7,012 nucleotides of DNA from NCBI GenBank assembly GCA_003477345.1, contig DMTG01000255.1, positions 1-7,012 on the forward strand. Reading direction: 5' to 3'. Under the pieces are notes generated by a model. The model made no database searches. It was not told the DNA's origin and saw nothing but the letters and a program-made list of their open reading frames with translations. This document shows, one piece after another, positions 1 through 5,802 of the stretch. A program made the position numbers and the translations under genes. Each line of letters starts with the position of its first letter. Position 1 is the stretch's first letter. The stretch is from Succinivibrionaceae bacterium (GTDB lineage Bacteria > Pseudomonadota > Gammaproteobacteria > Enterobacterales > Succinivibrionaceae).

Positions 1-109
1 AAGAGAATATGTAATATGTTAATCAATCAGGGCGCTTTTACTCTCAAGGTAATTGTATTTGCAAGTTAAATAATGCATTGATTCTAATGTCTGAAAATTA
101 AGTCTTAAT

Positions 110-138
110 CACATATAAAAGCGCTTTCAAATTATCAA
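110..138 (-). promoter_or_regulatory. Possible leftward promoter with LacI-type operator
   Basis: Read on the minus strand, TTGATA (133-138) and TATGTG (110-115) are 17 bp apart, a plausible but imperfect sigma-70 pair. The spacer contains the perfect palindrome AAAGCGCTTT (118-127). Its AAnCGnTT-like core with a central CG resembles operators of LacI/GalR/CcpA-type regulators. A repressor bound there would block RNA polymerase. The target would be a minus-strand gene off the left edge, which cannot be seen. The promoter call is weak; the palindrome itself is certain. Confidence 0.3.
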
Positions 139-313
139 TAAGCAATTTCATACAGATATGATATTTCAGGTAAAGAGAACAGGCCTAAGCGCTCACTTAA
201 GCGCATATTAAATTTTTCTTTCAGTTAGCATGACATGCTATTTTTCGCAGATATATCATTAAAAGAGAAGGAAAACTTGATAGGTACGTTTTACAGGAAG
301 AGAAAGATTCAGG

Positions 314-366
314 TAATAAAAAGAGAGCCTGTAATCTCAAGTATGGCAACTGTTTACAGGCTCTCT
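314..366 (-). terminator. Intrinsic terminator of the kdgK-eda unit
   Basis: Perfect 13-bp inverted repeat AGAGAGCCTGTAA (322-334) and TTACAGGCTCTCT (354-366) with a 19-nt loop. Read on the minus strand, the hairpin is followed by TTTTTATT (from 321 down to 314), as expected of a Rho-independent terminator. It lies about 57 nt past the eda stop codon. On the plus strand no T-tract follows, so it acts leftward. The loop is longer than usual. Confidence 0.8.
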
Positions 367-383
367 GTTTCTAGCTTGATGCA

Positions 384-409
384 GCTGATAAAGCTGAAGC
401 CTTATCAGC
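384..409. repeat. Small hairpin between eda stop and its terminator
   Basis: Perfect 8-bp inverted repeat GCTGATAA (384-391) and TTATCAGC (402-409) with a 10-nt loop, in the 3' untranslated region of eda. No T-tract follows on either strand, so it is not a terminator by itself. It may stabilise the 3' end of the transcript, which is inference. Confidence 0.45.
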
Positions 410-422
410 AACAAAGCTGAAA

Positions 423-1403
423 TTATTTGGCAGCTGGACGCTGACGTACGTGGAAAGCAAAGCCGCCGATTTCATTCTTCATATAGGCAGTAACCAGCTT
501 GCCGTTGGCGTCGTAAGCATAGCTCTTCTCATCAAATTCTACGCCCTTTCTCTTCAGCATAGCCATGGCACGTGGCAGATCGCGGGTATCTACACATACG
601 TGGCCGTGCTCGCCAACGAAAGGCTTCTTTAAAACTTCAGCCAGACTGCCGGTGAACAGAGACAGCTCGGTATCACGCTTGTCAGTGCCGAAGAGAGAAA
701 TGATTTCATCGGTTACCTTATAGGCGTTGTCAGGAGTATTGGCATTGATGCCTACGTGACCTACGGAGAAGTCGAATACTTTGGCGCTGATCTGATGACC
801 TAAGGCAACGATTCCATCCCAGTCTTTGGCTTTTACCAGATTTGATGGAGGAATGAAGCTACCGCCTACTGCTGCTACGTTAGGCAGATTGAGGTAGTCA
901 ACCAGGTTGTTAAGACCAACTCCGCCAGTTGGAACAAACTTAAGCTGGGCATATGGGCCTGCTAATGCCTTTAAGGTTTTGATGCCTCCGTAGGCTTCAG
1001 CCGGGAAGAACTTGACAACCTTAAGACCAAAATCCAGAGCCTGCTCAAGATCGGCTGGAGTTACAGTGCCTGGGCATACTGGCATGCCGTTCTTTAAACA
1101 CCAGTCAACAACCTTAGGATTGAAGCCTGGGGTAATGACAAACTTGCCACCGTTGTCTAAGGTCTCTTTGGCATGATCGATGTCGTGTACAGTACCAGCA
1201 CCTACGATGATTTCAGGAACCTCTTTGGCCATACGACGCATGGCTTCGCCGCCGGCTTCAGTACGGAAGGTAACTTCGGCAATTGGGAAGCCTGCCTTAA
1301 CAAGGGCGCGTGCCAGAGGCACTGCATCATCAGGATCGTTCAGGGTAACCAGTGGAACGATACCGTATTCAGAGATGGTATTAAAAACGTTCTGATCTAA
1401 CAT
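423..1403 (-). CDS. eda: KDPG/KHG aldolase with C-terminal VOC (glyoxalase-like) domain
   Basis: Cytosolic 2-keto-3-deoxy-6-phosphogluconate aldolase, 326 aa. It cleaves KDPG to pyruvate and glyceraldehyde-3-phosphate, the last step of the Entner-Doudoroff and hexuronate routes. Residues 1 to about 205 are the class I aldolase barrel: E43 and R47 in EVTFR, T71 in GAGTV, P92 in TPGFNP, the Schiff-base lysine K131 in KFFPA, the phosphate-binding PTGGV (158-162) and S182 in GGSF. The usual Eda is about 210 aa. Here residues 210-320 form an added domain with VOC/glyoxalase-type strands: GHVGIN at 215-220, GHVCVD at 267-272 and GFAFHV at 314-319. H216, H268 and H318 are possible metal ligands, and the role of this tail is unknown to me. 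The ATG is preceded by AGGA (1414-1417). It lies 167 bp downstream of kdgK, whose product it uses, and a terminator follows. The aldolase call is firm; the tail is assigned by pattern only. Confidence 0.93.
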   Translation of the reverse strand: MLDQNVFNTISEYGIVPLVTLNDPDDAVPLARALVKAGFPIAEVTFRTEAGGEAMRRMAKEVPEIIVGAGTVHDIDHAKETLDNGGKFVITPGFNPKVVDWCLKNGMPVCPGTVTPADLEQALDFGLKVVKFFPAEAYGGIKTLKALAGPYAQLKFVPTGGVGLNNLVDYLNLPNVAAVGGSFIPPSNLVKAKDWDGIVALGHQISAKVFDFSVGHVGINANTPDNAYKVTDEIISLFGTDKRDTELSLFTGSLAEVLKKPFVGEHGHVCVDTRDLPRAMAMLKRKGVEFDEKSYAYDANGKLVTAYMKNEIGGFAFHVRQRPAAK

Positions 1404-1470
1404 AGCTATAATTTCCTAGAAAAAAACTTGTAAAAGTTCAGGTACAGCAGAAGCTGTTTTCAGATTTAAT

Positions 1471-1508
1471 TAAAGTGCAGCGTTTTGATTAAATCCTGCT
1501 GCACTTTA
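1471..1508. repeat. Perfect 11-bp hairpin between kdgK and eda
   Basis: TAAAGTGCAGC (1471-1481) and GCTGCACTTTA (1498-1508) form a perfect inverted repeat with a 16-nt loop. It sits inside the 167-bp gap between kdgK and eda. On the minus strand only a broken T/A stretch (TTAATTAAAT) follows, so it is at best a weak or partial terminator. It could equally be a processing or mRNA-stability element that sets the ratio of the two enzymes. A weak extra promoter for eda can be drawn upstream on the minus strand (TTCTGA at 1552-1557, 16 bp, TATAAA at 1530-1535). Confidence 0.55.
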
Positions 1509-1558
1509 GATGAATCTCTGACCGCTTTCTTTATATCTTTAAAAGAAAACGTCAGAAG

Positions 1559-1570
1559 TTCAGATCTGAA
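1559..1570. promoter_or_regulatory. 12-bp perfect palindrome, possible operator
   Basis: TTCAGATCTGAA is a perfect palindrome directly after the kdgK stop codon. It shares TT-AGATCTG (9 of 12 positions) with the left arm of the inverted repeat in the gntR control region (2799-2810). It could be a second binding site for the GntR-family protein, next to the possible eda promoter. It may also be chance. Confidence 0.3.
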
Positions 1571-2527
1571 TTAAAGCTGTACGCGCTTGTGGGACTCCAT
1601 AAAGGCCTTGAGCTGTTCTGGAGTTGGCAGACCTTCATTGTCGCCTACGAAGGTGCACTGAATTGCACCGATAGCGCAGGCACGCTCAATGCACTTCTCT
1701 AGTGGCAACCCTTCCATGAGACCTGTCAGAACACCGCAGGCAAAGCCGTCGCCGGCACCAACAGTATCAACAACCTTGTCGATGATGAAGCCTGGAACCA
1801 TGAATTCCTTGTCGCCGTCTGAGCACAGAGCACCCTTAGGACCGCACTTGGTAATAACGGTCTTGGCACCTAAGTCGCGGTAGAATTTGTTGATCTCATG
1901 AGGATCGGTGGTGTTGCAGAGGATCTTGCCTTCACCGTCACCTGGCATAACCATGTCAGCCTGAGAGGCGAGATCATTGATGTATTTAACCATTACTTCC
2001 TGAGATGGCCACAGCTGTGGACGCAGATTTGGATCAAAGGAAACATAAAGGTTAGCCTCACGTGCCTTCTTGAGCATGAGCTTTACAGCAGCGCGGGTAG
2101 AATCGGTCAGAGCTGGCAGAATGCCGGTTAAATGAATGTGGGAGAAAGCAGAGAAATCAATCTTTTCTACATCTTCCTCAGAAAGAGTGGAGGCAGCAGA
2201 GCCTGCGCGGAAATAGAAAATTTCAGGATCGCCCTTGGATACCTTGCTCTTCATCATGAAGCCGGTACGGCGCTCTTTGGTGAAGATGACCAGATTGTCA
2301 TCGATGCCGTTGTTACGCAGGGTGCGGGTGATCAGTTTGCCGAATGGATCGTCACCTAATTTTGTCAGATAGGCGGTCTTGTGACCAAGTCTTGCTGAAC
2401 CTGTTGCAACGTTGAATTCAGCACCGGCAACAGCCAGACTGTATCCCTGAACGCTGTCTAATGAACCTTCATTCTGAGCAATAAACAGACCCATTGGCTC
2501 GCCTGCGAGCACTAATCCTTTACCCAT
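1571..2527 (-). CDS. kdgK: 2-keto-3-deoxygluconate kinase (PfkB family)
   Basis: Cytosolic sugar kinase of the ribokinase/PfkB family, 318 aa, typical family length. It uses ATP to turn 2-dehydro-3-deoxy-D-gluconate into KDPG, the substrate of the neighbouring aldolase. Visible marks are the N-terminal substrate region AGAEFNVA (34-41), GDDPFG (58-63), the FDPNLRPQLW stretch (164-173) typical of KDG kinases, and the C-terminal PfkB signature DTVGAGDGF (254-262) with catalytic base D260 and anion-hole glycines. The ATG is preceded by AGGAG (2537-2541) at 9 nt. It is the first gene of the minus-strand kdg unit, divergent from a GntR/FCD regulator that probably controls it. Fructokinase or another PfkB sugar kinase is the main alternative; the adjacent KDPG aldolase favours KdgK. 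Confidence 0.9.
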   Translation of the reverse strand: MGKGLVLAGEPMGLFIAQNEGSLDSVQGYSLAVAGAEFNVATGSARLGHKTAYLTKLGDDPFGKLITRTLRNNGIDDNLVIFTKERRTGFMMKSKVSKGDPEIFYFRAGSAASTLSEEDVEKIDFSAFSHIHLTGILPALTDSTRAAVKLMLKKAREANLYVSFDPNLRPQLWPSQEVMVKYINDLASQADMVMPGDGEGKILCNTTDPHEINKFYRDLGAKTVITKCGPKGALCSDGDKEFMVPGFIIDKVVDTVGAGDGFACGVLTGLMEGLPLEKCIERACAIGAIQCTFVGDNEGLPTPEQLKAFMESHKRVQL

Positions 2528-2732
2528 GGTAAAAATCTCCTAATGTTTTCTTACAATTCAAAGCTGTGCATTTATTAAAATGCATCCCTGCGCATTCATC
2601 TGATCTCATATAAGGCCTTTCTTACTAAATAAGAACTGGCTATCGTTAAAAAATGAGCACGCAGGAAAAATCCTGATGTCTTCTTTATATTTGCAGTCAA
2701 AACTGCAGACAGAGAAGAATAATGCTTCAGAC

Positions 2733-2738
2733 ATTATA
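2733..2738 (-). promoter_or_regulatory. Candidate -10 box for kdgK
   Basis: A perfect TATAAT on the minus strand, preceded by an AT-rich stretch but by no good -35 hexamer at 16-18 bp (TGAAGA is the nearest at 17 bp). A poor -35 would fit a promoter that needs an activator. Transcription would start near 2726 and give a leader of about 200 nt ahead of kdgK. Confidence 0.35.
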
Positions 2739-2798
2739 AGCTAAAAATTAAAAATTCTTCACAAAAATTACCATATAAATGATCATATCTCTTTTAAT

Positions 2799-2829
2799 TT
2801 GAGATCTGCTTTTGATTTTTTGATCTCAA
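2799..2829. promoter_or_regulatory. Inverted repeat, candidate GntR operator
   Basis: TTGAGATC (2799-2806) and GATCTCAA (2822-2829) are perfect 8-bp inverted copies with a 15-nt gap. The right arm lies inside the spacer of the gntR promoter (2812-2840), the left arm just upstream of its -35 box. FCD-type GntR regulators commonly bind inverted repeats and repress their own gene and a divergent one, so this is the best operator candidate in the window. The exact binding sequence is inference. Confidence 0.45.
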
Positions 2830-2840
2830 GCGCATAAAAT
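2812..2840 (+). promoter_or_regulatory. Sigma-70 promoter for the GntR regulator gene
   Basis: TTGATT (2812-2817), exactly 17 bp, then TAAAAT (2835-2840): a near-consensus sigma-70 promoter. Transcription would start near 2847, giving a leader of about 140 nt. One arm of the inverted repeat lies in the spacer, which suggests autorepression. Confidence 0.6.
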
Positions 2841-2989
2841 GGAGTGATGTAGTATGTAAGAAACTGCAAAATAATTAACGAACTTATGCAGCAAGCTAGT
2901 AGTGCAAGCTGTGCTATGAAGCTGCTAAAGCTTACATTTTCCGATATTGCCTGCTGACAGGTAAAACTGAAATAGCGCTGGTACCCCTG

Positions 2990-3703
2990 ATGAACGAATT
3001 TTATCTATCGACTGATTTTGCGGTTGAAAACACCAAAGAGCCCATCAACAGACAGATATACAGATTTTTAAAGAGAGCCATTATTGAGTGCAGACTGCTG
3101 CCTGATGATCCGCTCTCTGAAAATGAGGTGGCCTCCAAGTTTAAATTCCGCATCTCCCGCCAGCCGGTAAGAGAGGCACTTATCAAGCTTGCCGAGAATG
3201 ATTTTGTGGTGATCCAGCCTAAAAAGACTACCAAGGTTTCTAAAATATCAGTAAGCGACATCCTGCAGGGCGCTGAAATCAGAAAAGCAATTGAAAGCCA
3301 TGTGGTGAAGATAGCAGTAGAGCGTATAACCGATGAGATGCTTGACGCGCTTGAAAAAAATGTCGAAGCTCAGAAAAGAGCTGCTGAGCAGTACGATCTG
3401 CACGAACATTTCTCCTTGGATGATTCCTTTCATCGCTCCATCTGTGAGGCTGCAGGTCTTGCCAAGGCCTGGGCCATCATTGAAGGCTTTAAGGGAGTAA
3501 TGGACAGAATGCGCTTTCTGGCTCTTGAGTATGAGCTTGCCCCGATGATTATTACTTCAAATGCCCACCGCAAGGTCTTAGAAGCCTTAAGAAATCATGA
3601 CGGCGAAATGGCTGCTAGGGCCATTACCTCGCACGTCGATGAGACCAAGTCCTCACTTGAGCATGTGATAGCAAAGAGCAAGAAAGAATGGTTTACTGAC
3701 TGA
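2990..3703 (+). CDS. GntR-family transcriptional regulator, FCD (FadR) subfamily
   Basis: DNA-binding regulator, 237 aa, usual length for the subfamily. Residues about 18-80 are the winged helix-turn-helix, with LSENEVASKF (42-51) and SRQPVREAL (56-64) as the recognition region and a wing near 72-84. Residues about 88-220 are the all-helical FCD ligand domain. D144 and H148 in DDSFHRSI, H193 in NAHRKVLEAL and H215 in SHVDE match the metal/ligand site of this family. It is divergent from kdgK-eda, so a sugar acid such as KDG, KDPG or a hexuronate is the likely ligand, by context only. The ATG at 2990 is the only good start in the open frame, yet no clear Shine-Dalgarno sequence precedes it. 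A terminator follows closely. UxuR/ExuR/KdgR-like roles cannot be separated from sequence alone. Confidence 0.88.
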   Translation: MNEFYLSTDFAVENTKEPINRQIYRFLKRAIIECRLLPDDPLSENEVASKFKFRISRQPVREALIKLAENDFVVIQPKKTTKVSKISVSDILQGAEIRKAIESHVVKIAVERITDEMLDALEKNVEAQKRAAEQYDLHEHFSLDDSFHRSICEAAGLAKAWAIIEGFKGVMDRMRFLALEYELAPMIITSNAHRKVLEALRNHDGEMAARAITSHVDETKSSLEHVIAKSKKEWFTD

Positions 3704-3725
3704 TAAAGTCGAAGATCTAGTAGAG

Positions 3726-3753
3726 AAGCCTGATATAACTGTCAGGCTTTTTG
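3726..3753 (+). terminator. Intrinsic terminator of the GntR regulator gene
   Basis: AAGCCTGA (3726-3733) and TCAGGCTT (3742-3749) form a perfect 8-bp stem with an 8-nt loop, running into TTTTT (3748-3752). It is 23 nt after the regulator's stop codon. The convergent ung gene ends at 3796. Read in that direction the hairpin lacks a T-tract, so it mainly serves the plus strand. Confidence 0.85.
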
Positions 3754-3795
3754 TTATCTAGCAAGAGTGTTTCTCTTTAAGGCGGTTTGGGAAGG

Positions 3796-4494
3796 TTACA
3801 GCTCTTCGGTGCCGTCTAGGTGTAGCGGCAGCTGCCAGTCAATTTCACGCAGACCGTGGGCTTTTAAATACTCATTGGCTTTTACAAAATGATTGCAGCC
3901 GAAAAATCCGCGGGAGGCTGAAAGCGGGCTGGGGTGAGCAGACTCTAATATCAGGTTGCGCTCAGGATCGACGGTTGCAGCTTTCTTGCGGGCAGAATTT
4001 CCCCACAGAATGTACACCAGATGCTCACAGTTTTTATTGAGAGCTGCGACTACAGCATCAGTAAACTCCTCCCAGCCCTGGCCAGCATGGGAGAAGGCCT
4101 CACCTGCCTTTACGGTAAGTGTGGCGTTTAAAAGCAGCACGCCCTGACGGGCCCAGGGGATCAGGTTGCCGTGATCGGGGGTTCTGAAATCCGGATATTC
4201 TAGGGAAAGCTCCTTATAGATATTCATTAAAGAGGGTGGGCATCTGGTGCCTACTGGCACTGAAAAGGACAAACCCATGGCCTGATTTGGCTCATGATAG
4301 GGATCTTGACCTAGAATCACCACTTTGAGTTTTGACAGCGGCGTGTATTTGAAGGCATTGAACACGTCAGAGGCTTTAGGGTAGATAATATCTCCCTGGC
4401 GGCGTCTTTCAGCAACGAAACTCATTGCATGTCTGAAGTAGGTGGTATCTTTTAAAGGTCCTATAATTTCGTGCCAGTCCTGCATAAACAACAT
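3796..4494 (-). CDS. ung: Uracil-DNA glycosylase (family 1)
   Basis: Base-excision repair enzyme that removes uracil from DNA by cutting the N-glycosidic bond, leaving an abasic site. Length is 232 aa with this start. Conserved motifs are the catalytic water-activating loop GQDPYH with D64, the uracil-stacking F77, uracil-recognising N123 in LLLNATLTV, and the HPSPLS leucine loop with H187. I chose the ATG at 4494 because it places D64, F77, N123 and H187 at the same numbers as in E. coli Ung and the conserved WH at 7-8. A TTG at 4500 (with AGGA 11 nt upstream) and an ATG at 4485 are alternatives, since no good Shine-Dalgarno sequence precedes the chosen ATG. It has its own promoter upstream and converges with the GntR regulator gene. 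Confidence 0.96.
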   Translation of the reverse strand: MLFMQDWHEIIGPLKDTTYFRHAMSFVAERRRQGDIIYPKASDVFNAFKYTPLSKLKVVILGQDPYHEPNQAMGLSFSVPVGTRCPPSLMNIYKELSLEYPDFRTPDHGNLIPWARQGVLLLNATLTVKAGEAFSHAGQGWEEFTDAVVAALNKNCEHLVYILWGNSARKKAATVDPERNLILESAHPSPLSASRGFFGCNHFVKANEYLKAHGLREIDWQLPLHLDGTEEL

Positions 4495-4563
4495 GAGCAA
4501 GAATGCGGTCGTCCTTGCTGCTATCTCCCTTTTTATTTAATCAAGTATCATTAGAGCGCTTTT

Positions 4564-4592
4564 ATTCTACCTACCAGAAGCCTTTTATTCAA
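4564..4592 (-). promoter_or_regulatory. Sigma-70 promoter for ung
   Basis: On the minus strand TTGAAT (4587-4592), exactly 17 bp, then TAGAAT (4564-4569). Transcription would begin near 4557, about 60 nt before ung. An AGCGCT motif (4555-4560) lies right at the expected start point. The terminator of the upstream gene comes first, so ung is probably transcribed alone. Confidence 0.55.
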
Positions 4593-4634
4593 ACCGCACT
4601 CCAAAAAGATAAGTGCATTTAAGAGGCAGAGATC

Positions 4635-4663
4635 ATAAAAAAGCCGCTTGAATAAGCGGCTTT
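4635..4663 (-). terminator. Intrinsic terminator of the Bax inhibitor-like gene
   Basis: AAAGCCGCTT (4640-4649) and AAGCGGCTTT (4654-4663) form a perfect 10-bp stem with a 4-nt loop. On the minus strand the stem runs into TTTTTT (4642 down to 4637). It lies 38 nt past the stop codon of the membrane-protein gene and separates it from ung. Confidence 0.92.
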
Positions 4664-4701
4664 AGAAGATGTATTACTGTTTAGATTAAAGCGAGTACTT
4701 T

Positions 4702-5445
4702 TTACTCTTCTCTCTTGGCCAGCAGCTTTAAGATTTCGATGTAAAGCCAGCAGATGGTTACCAGCAGAGAGAAAGCATTGTAGTATTCAAAATACTTTGG
4801 CAGACCCTGATCAACAGCGTTCTGAATGCCTTCAAAATCTAAAACCAGGTTGAAAGCTGCAATGGTGCAGACAACCAGTGAAATCAGGATTGAAAGAGGA
4901 CCTGAGGTTGGCAGCAGGTTGTGACCGAAGAGTGCAAATACTATATCGATTAAATAAAGTACCATTACACCGGTAGTTGCGCCTACGATAATAGAACGCA
5001 TTCTGGCGGTTGGCACAATTACTCTGAACTTCCACAGAGCCAGCATGGAAATTACTACTACAAAAGTAGAAATAACGGCTGTGGATACAATGCCAGGATA
5101 CTGGAACTCAAAAATTCCAGAGAGCACGCCTAAGGCTCCGCCTTCAGCCACTGCATAGGCAGGAGCAGTGAAAGGTGAGAGATTAGGCTTAAAGCAGGTT
5201 ACCAGAGCAATAATAAAAGCGATGATCAGGGAACCGTACATTAGGCCGTTAGGTATTGCTGCGGTATTGATAATGGAATTTATCGTGTAGTTCATGGAGA
5301 ACATACCGATAACCATGGTTAAGAGAACGAGGATTATGGATTTTGTTGCGGTACCATTTAAAGTAGCTGCAGCTTCAGCTCCGCCAAAGTTAAACTGGCC
5401 GGCTTCACGGGTTGCAACTGCTAATGCTGGATTGGATGATTGCAT
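4702..5445 (-). CDS. Bax inhibitor-1/YccA-like membrane protein
   Basis: Inner-membrane protein of 247 aa, resembling the bacterial Bax inhibitor-1-like group that begins with an SSNPAL-type leader. About seven hydrophobic segments can be seen near residues 34-52, 67-84, 94-112, 118-138, 148-175, 183-202 and 223-243. Between the last two lies LDFEGIQNAVDQG (202-214) with D203, E205 and D212, the acidic region that in BI-1 proteins takes part in pH-sensitive calcium leak. The C-terminus WLYIEILKLL is typical. The physiological role in bacteria is not well defined. The start at 5445 is fixed by AGGAG at 5455-5459, 9 nt upstream. The frame is open for 41 more codons to 5568, but that extension lacks a ribosome binding site and covers the leader hairpin and candidate promoter. 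It appears monocistronic, with its own terminator. Confidence 0.85.
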   Translation of the reverse strand: MQSSNPALAVATREAGQFNFGGAEAAATLNGTATKSIILVLLTMVIGMFSMNYTINSIINTAAIPNGLMYGSLIIAFIIALVTCFKPNLSPFTAPAYAVAEGGALGVLSGIFEFQYPGIVSTAVISTFVVVISMLALWKFRVIVPTARMRSIIVGATTGVMVLYLIDIVFALFGHNLLPTSGPLSILISLVVCTIAAFNLVLDFEGIQNAVDQGLPKYFEYYNAFSLLVTICWLYIEILKLLAKREE

Positions 5446-5454
5446 GTATTTATG

Positions 5455-5459
5455 CTCCT
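5455..5459 (-). promoter_or_regulatory. Ribosome binding site fixing the start of the Bax inhibitor-like gene
   Basis: AGGAG on the minus strand, 9 nt before the ATG at 5443-5445. It decides for this start over a longer frame beginning at 5568. The nearby 9-bp hairpin ends 11 nt upstream, so this site would stay single-stranded. Confidence 0.75.
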
Positions 5460-5470
5460 GTTTGTATTGA

Positions 5471-5494
5471 CAGCAGAACAACCGCGTTCTGCTG
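5471..5494. repeat. Perfect 9-bp hairpin in the leader of the Bax inhibitor-like gene
   Basis: CAGCAGAAC (5471-5479) and GTTCTGCTG (5486-5494) with a 6-nt loop, located in the 5' untranslated region just upstream of the ribosome binding site. No T-tract follows on the minus strand, so it is not an attenuator of the simple kind. It might protect the mRNA 5' end or be a protein-binding site. Confidence 0.5.
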
Positions 5495-5522
5495 AGAAAT
5501 AAAAATCTATTCCGTATAATAC

Positions 5523-5552
5523 TATAAATGGGGATATTTTTAAGAGCATCAA
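5523..5552 (-). promoter_or_regulatory. Possible promoter of the Bax inhibitor-like gene
   Basis: On the minus strand TTGATG (5547-5552), 18 bp, then TTTATA (5523-5528). It would give a leader of about 70 nt containing the 9-bp hairpin. Other -10 choices in this AT-rich stretch (TATTAT at 5516-5521) are possible, so this is tentative. Confidence 0.35.
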
Positions 5553-5802
5553 GAGGTAAGAATCTCAAGTTTTATCAATTAAGCGCTCATTTTTTAAAAT
5601 ATTTTTTGAAATATCAGAAAATAATTCTTCTGTATAGAAAATCAGTGATCACGTTAAAATCTCCTGCAGTCTTAAAATAGCTGAATGTTAATTAAGCTAA
5701 AGCTTGTGGCGATTTCATCTTTTTTCTCTATTTGCTAACATAGCAGACAGAAACGCAGTTTTTAAAAATGCCTTTAGGCCTTTTACCAAATTGTGCCCGA
5801 AA

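Larger units (their letters stand above)
1..422. other. Non-coding left edge
   Basis: No credible gene is visible in this AT-rich stretch. It holds several GCGC-centred motifs (GGCGCTTTTA near 29, AAAGCGCTTT at 118-127, and TAAGCGC twice between about 186 and 204) that look like regulatory DNA for a gene beyond the left edge. Its right part carries the minus-strand terminator and an extra hairpin downstream of eda. A 61-codon plus-strand reading frame at 235-420 runs through both hairpins, has no clear ribosome binding site and no recognisable domain, so I do not call it a gene. Confidence 0.6.
2528..2989. other. Divergent control region between kdgK and the GntR regulator
   Basis: A 462-bp AT-rich gap with no gene. 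It contains a promoter for the regulator, an inverted repeat overlapping it, and a candidate distant promoter for kdgK. The kdgK leader has four short inverted repeats: TGCATTT/AAATGCA at 2567-2584, TTCTTA/TAAGAA at 2619-2635, CAGGA/TCCTG at 2662-2675 and TGCAGT/ACTGCA at 2692-2707. TGATCTCA occurs at 2601-2608 and 2821-2828. ATGATCAT, an 8-bp palindrome, is at 2779-2786. The regulator's leader holds four AAGCT copies (2893, 2906, 2919, 2928). Confidence 0.6.

Noticed and set aside
235..420. 61-codon plus-strand reading frame left of eda
   Set aside because: It runs through the strong eda terminator and a second hairpin, has no clear ribosome binding site, and the peptide has no recognisable pattern.
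1001..1403. Plus-strand frames opposite eda, kdgK, ung and the other genes
   Set aside because: They are opposite-strand shadows of well-supported genes, without ribosome binding sites or domain patterns.
4495..4500. TTG start for ung
   Set aside because: Possible by spacing from AGGA, but the ATG at 4494 gives residue numbers identical to E. coli Ung; kept only as an alternative.
4555..4560. AGCGCT motifs scattered at 119, 188, 2974, 4555 and 5583 as one regulon
   Set aside because: A six-base palindrome at five places with differing flanks is not enough; only the copy at 118-127 has an extended palindrome.
5446..5568. 41-residue N-terminal extension of the Bax inhibitor-like protein
   Set aside because: No ribosome binding site at the upstream ATG, the extension is basic and low-complexity, and it covers the leader hairpin and likely promoter; the start at 5445 has an excellent AGGAG and the family-like SSNPAL beginning.
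5645..5652. GTGATCAC as a CRP site
   Set aside because: It is only an 8-bp palindrome and lacks the TGTGA-N6-TCACA spacing of CRP sites.
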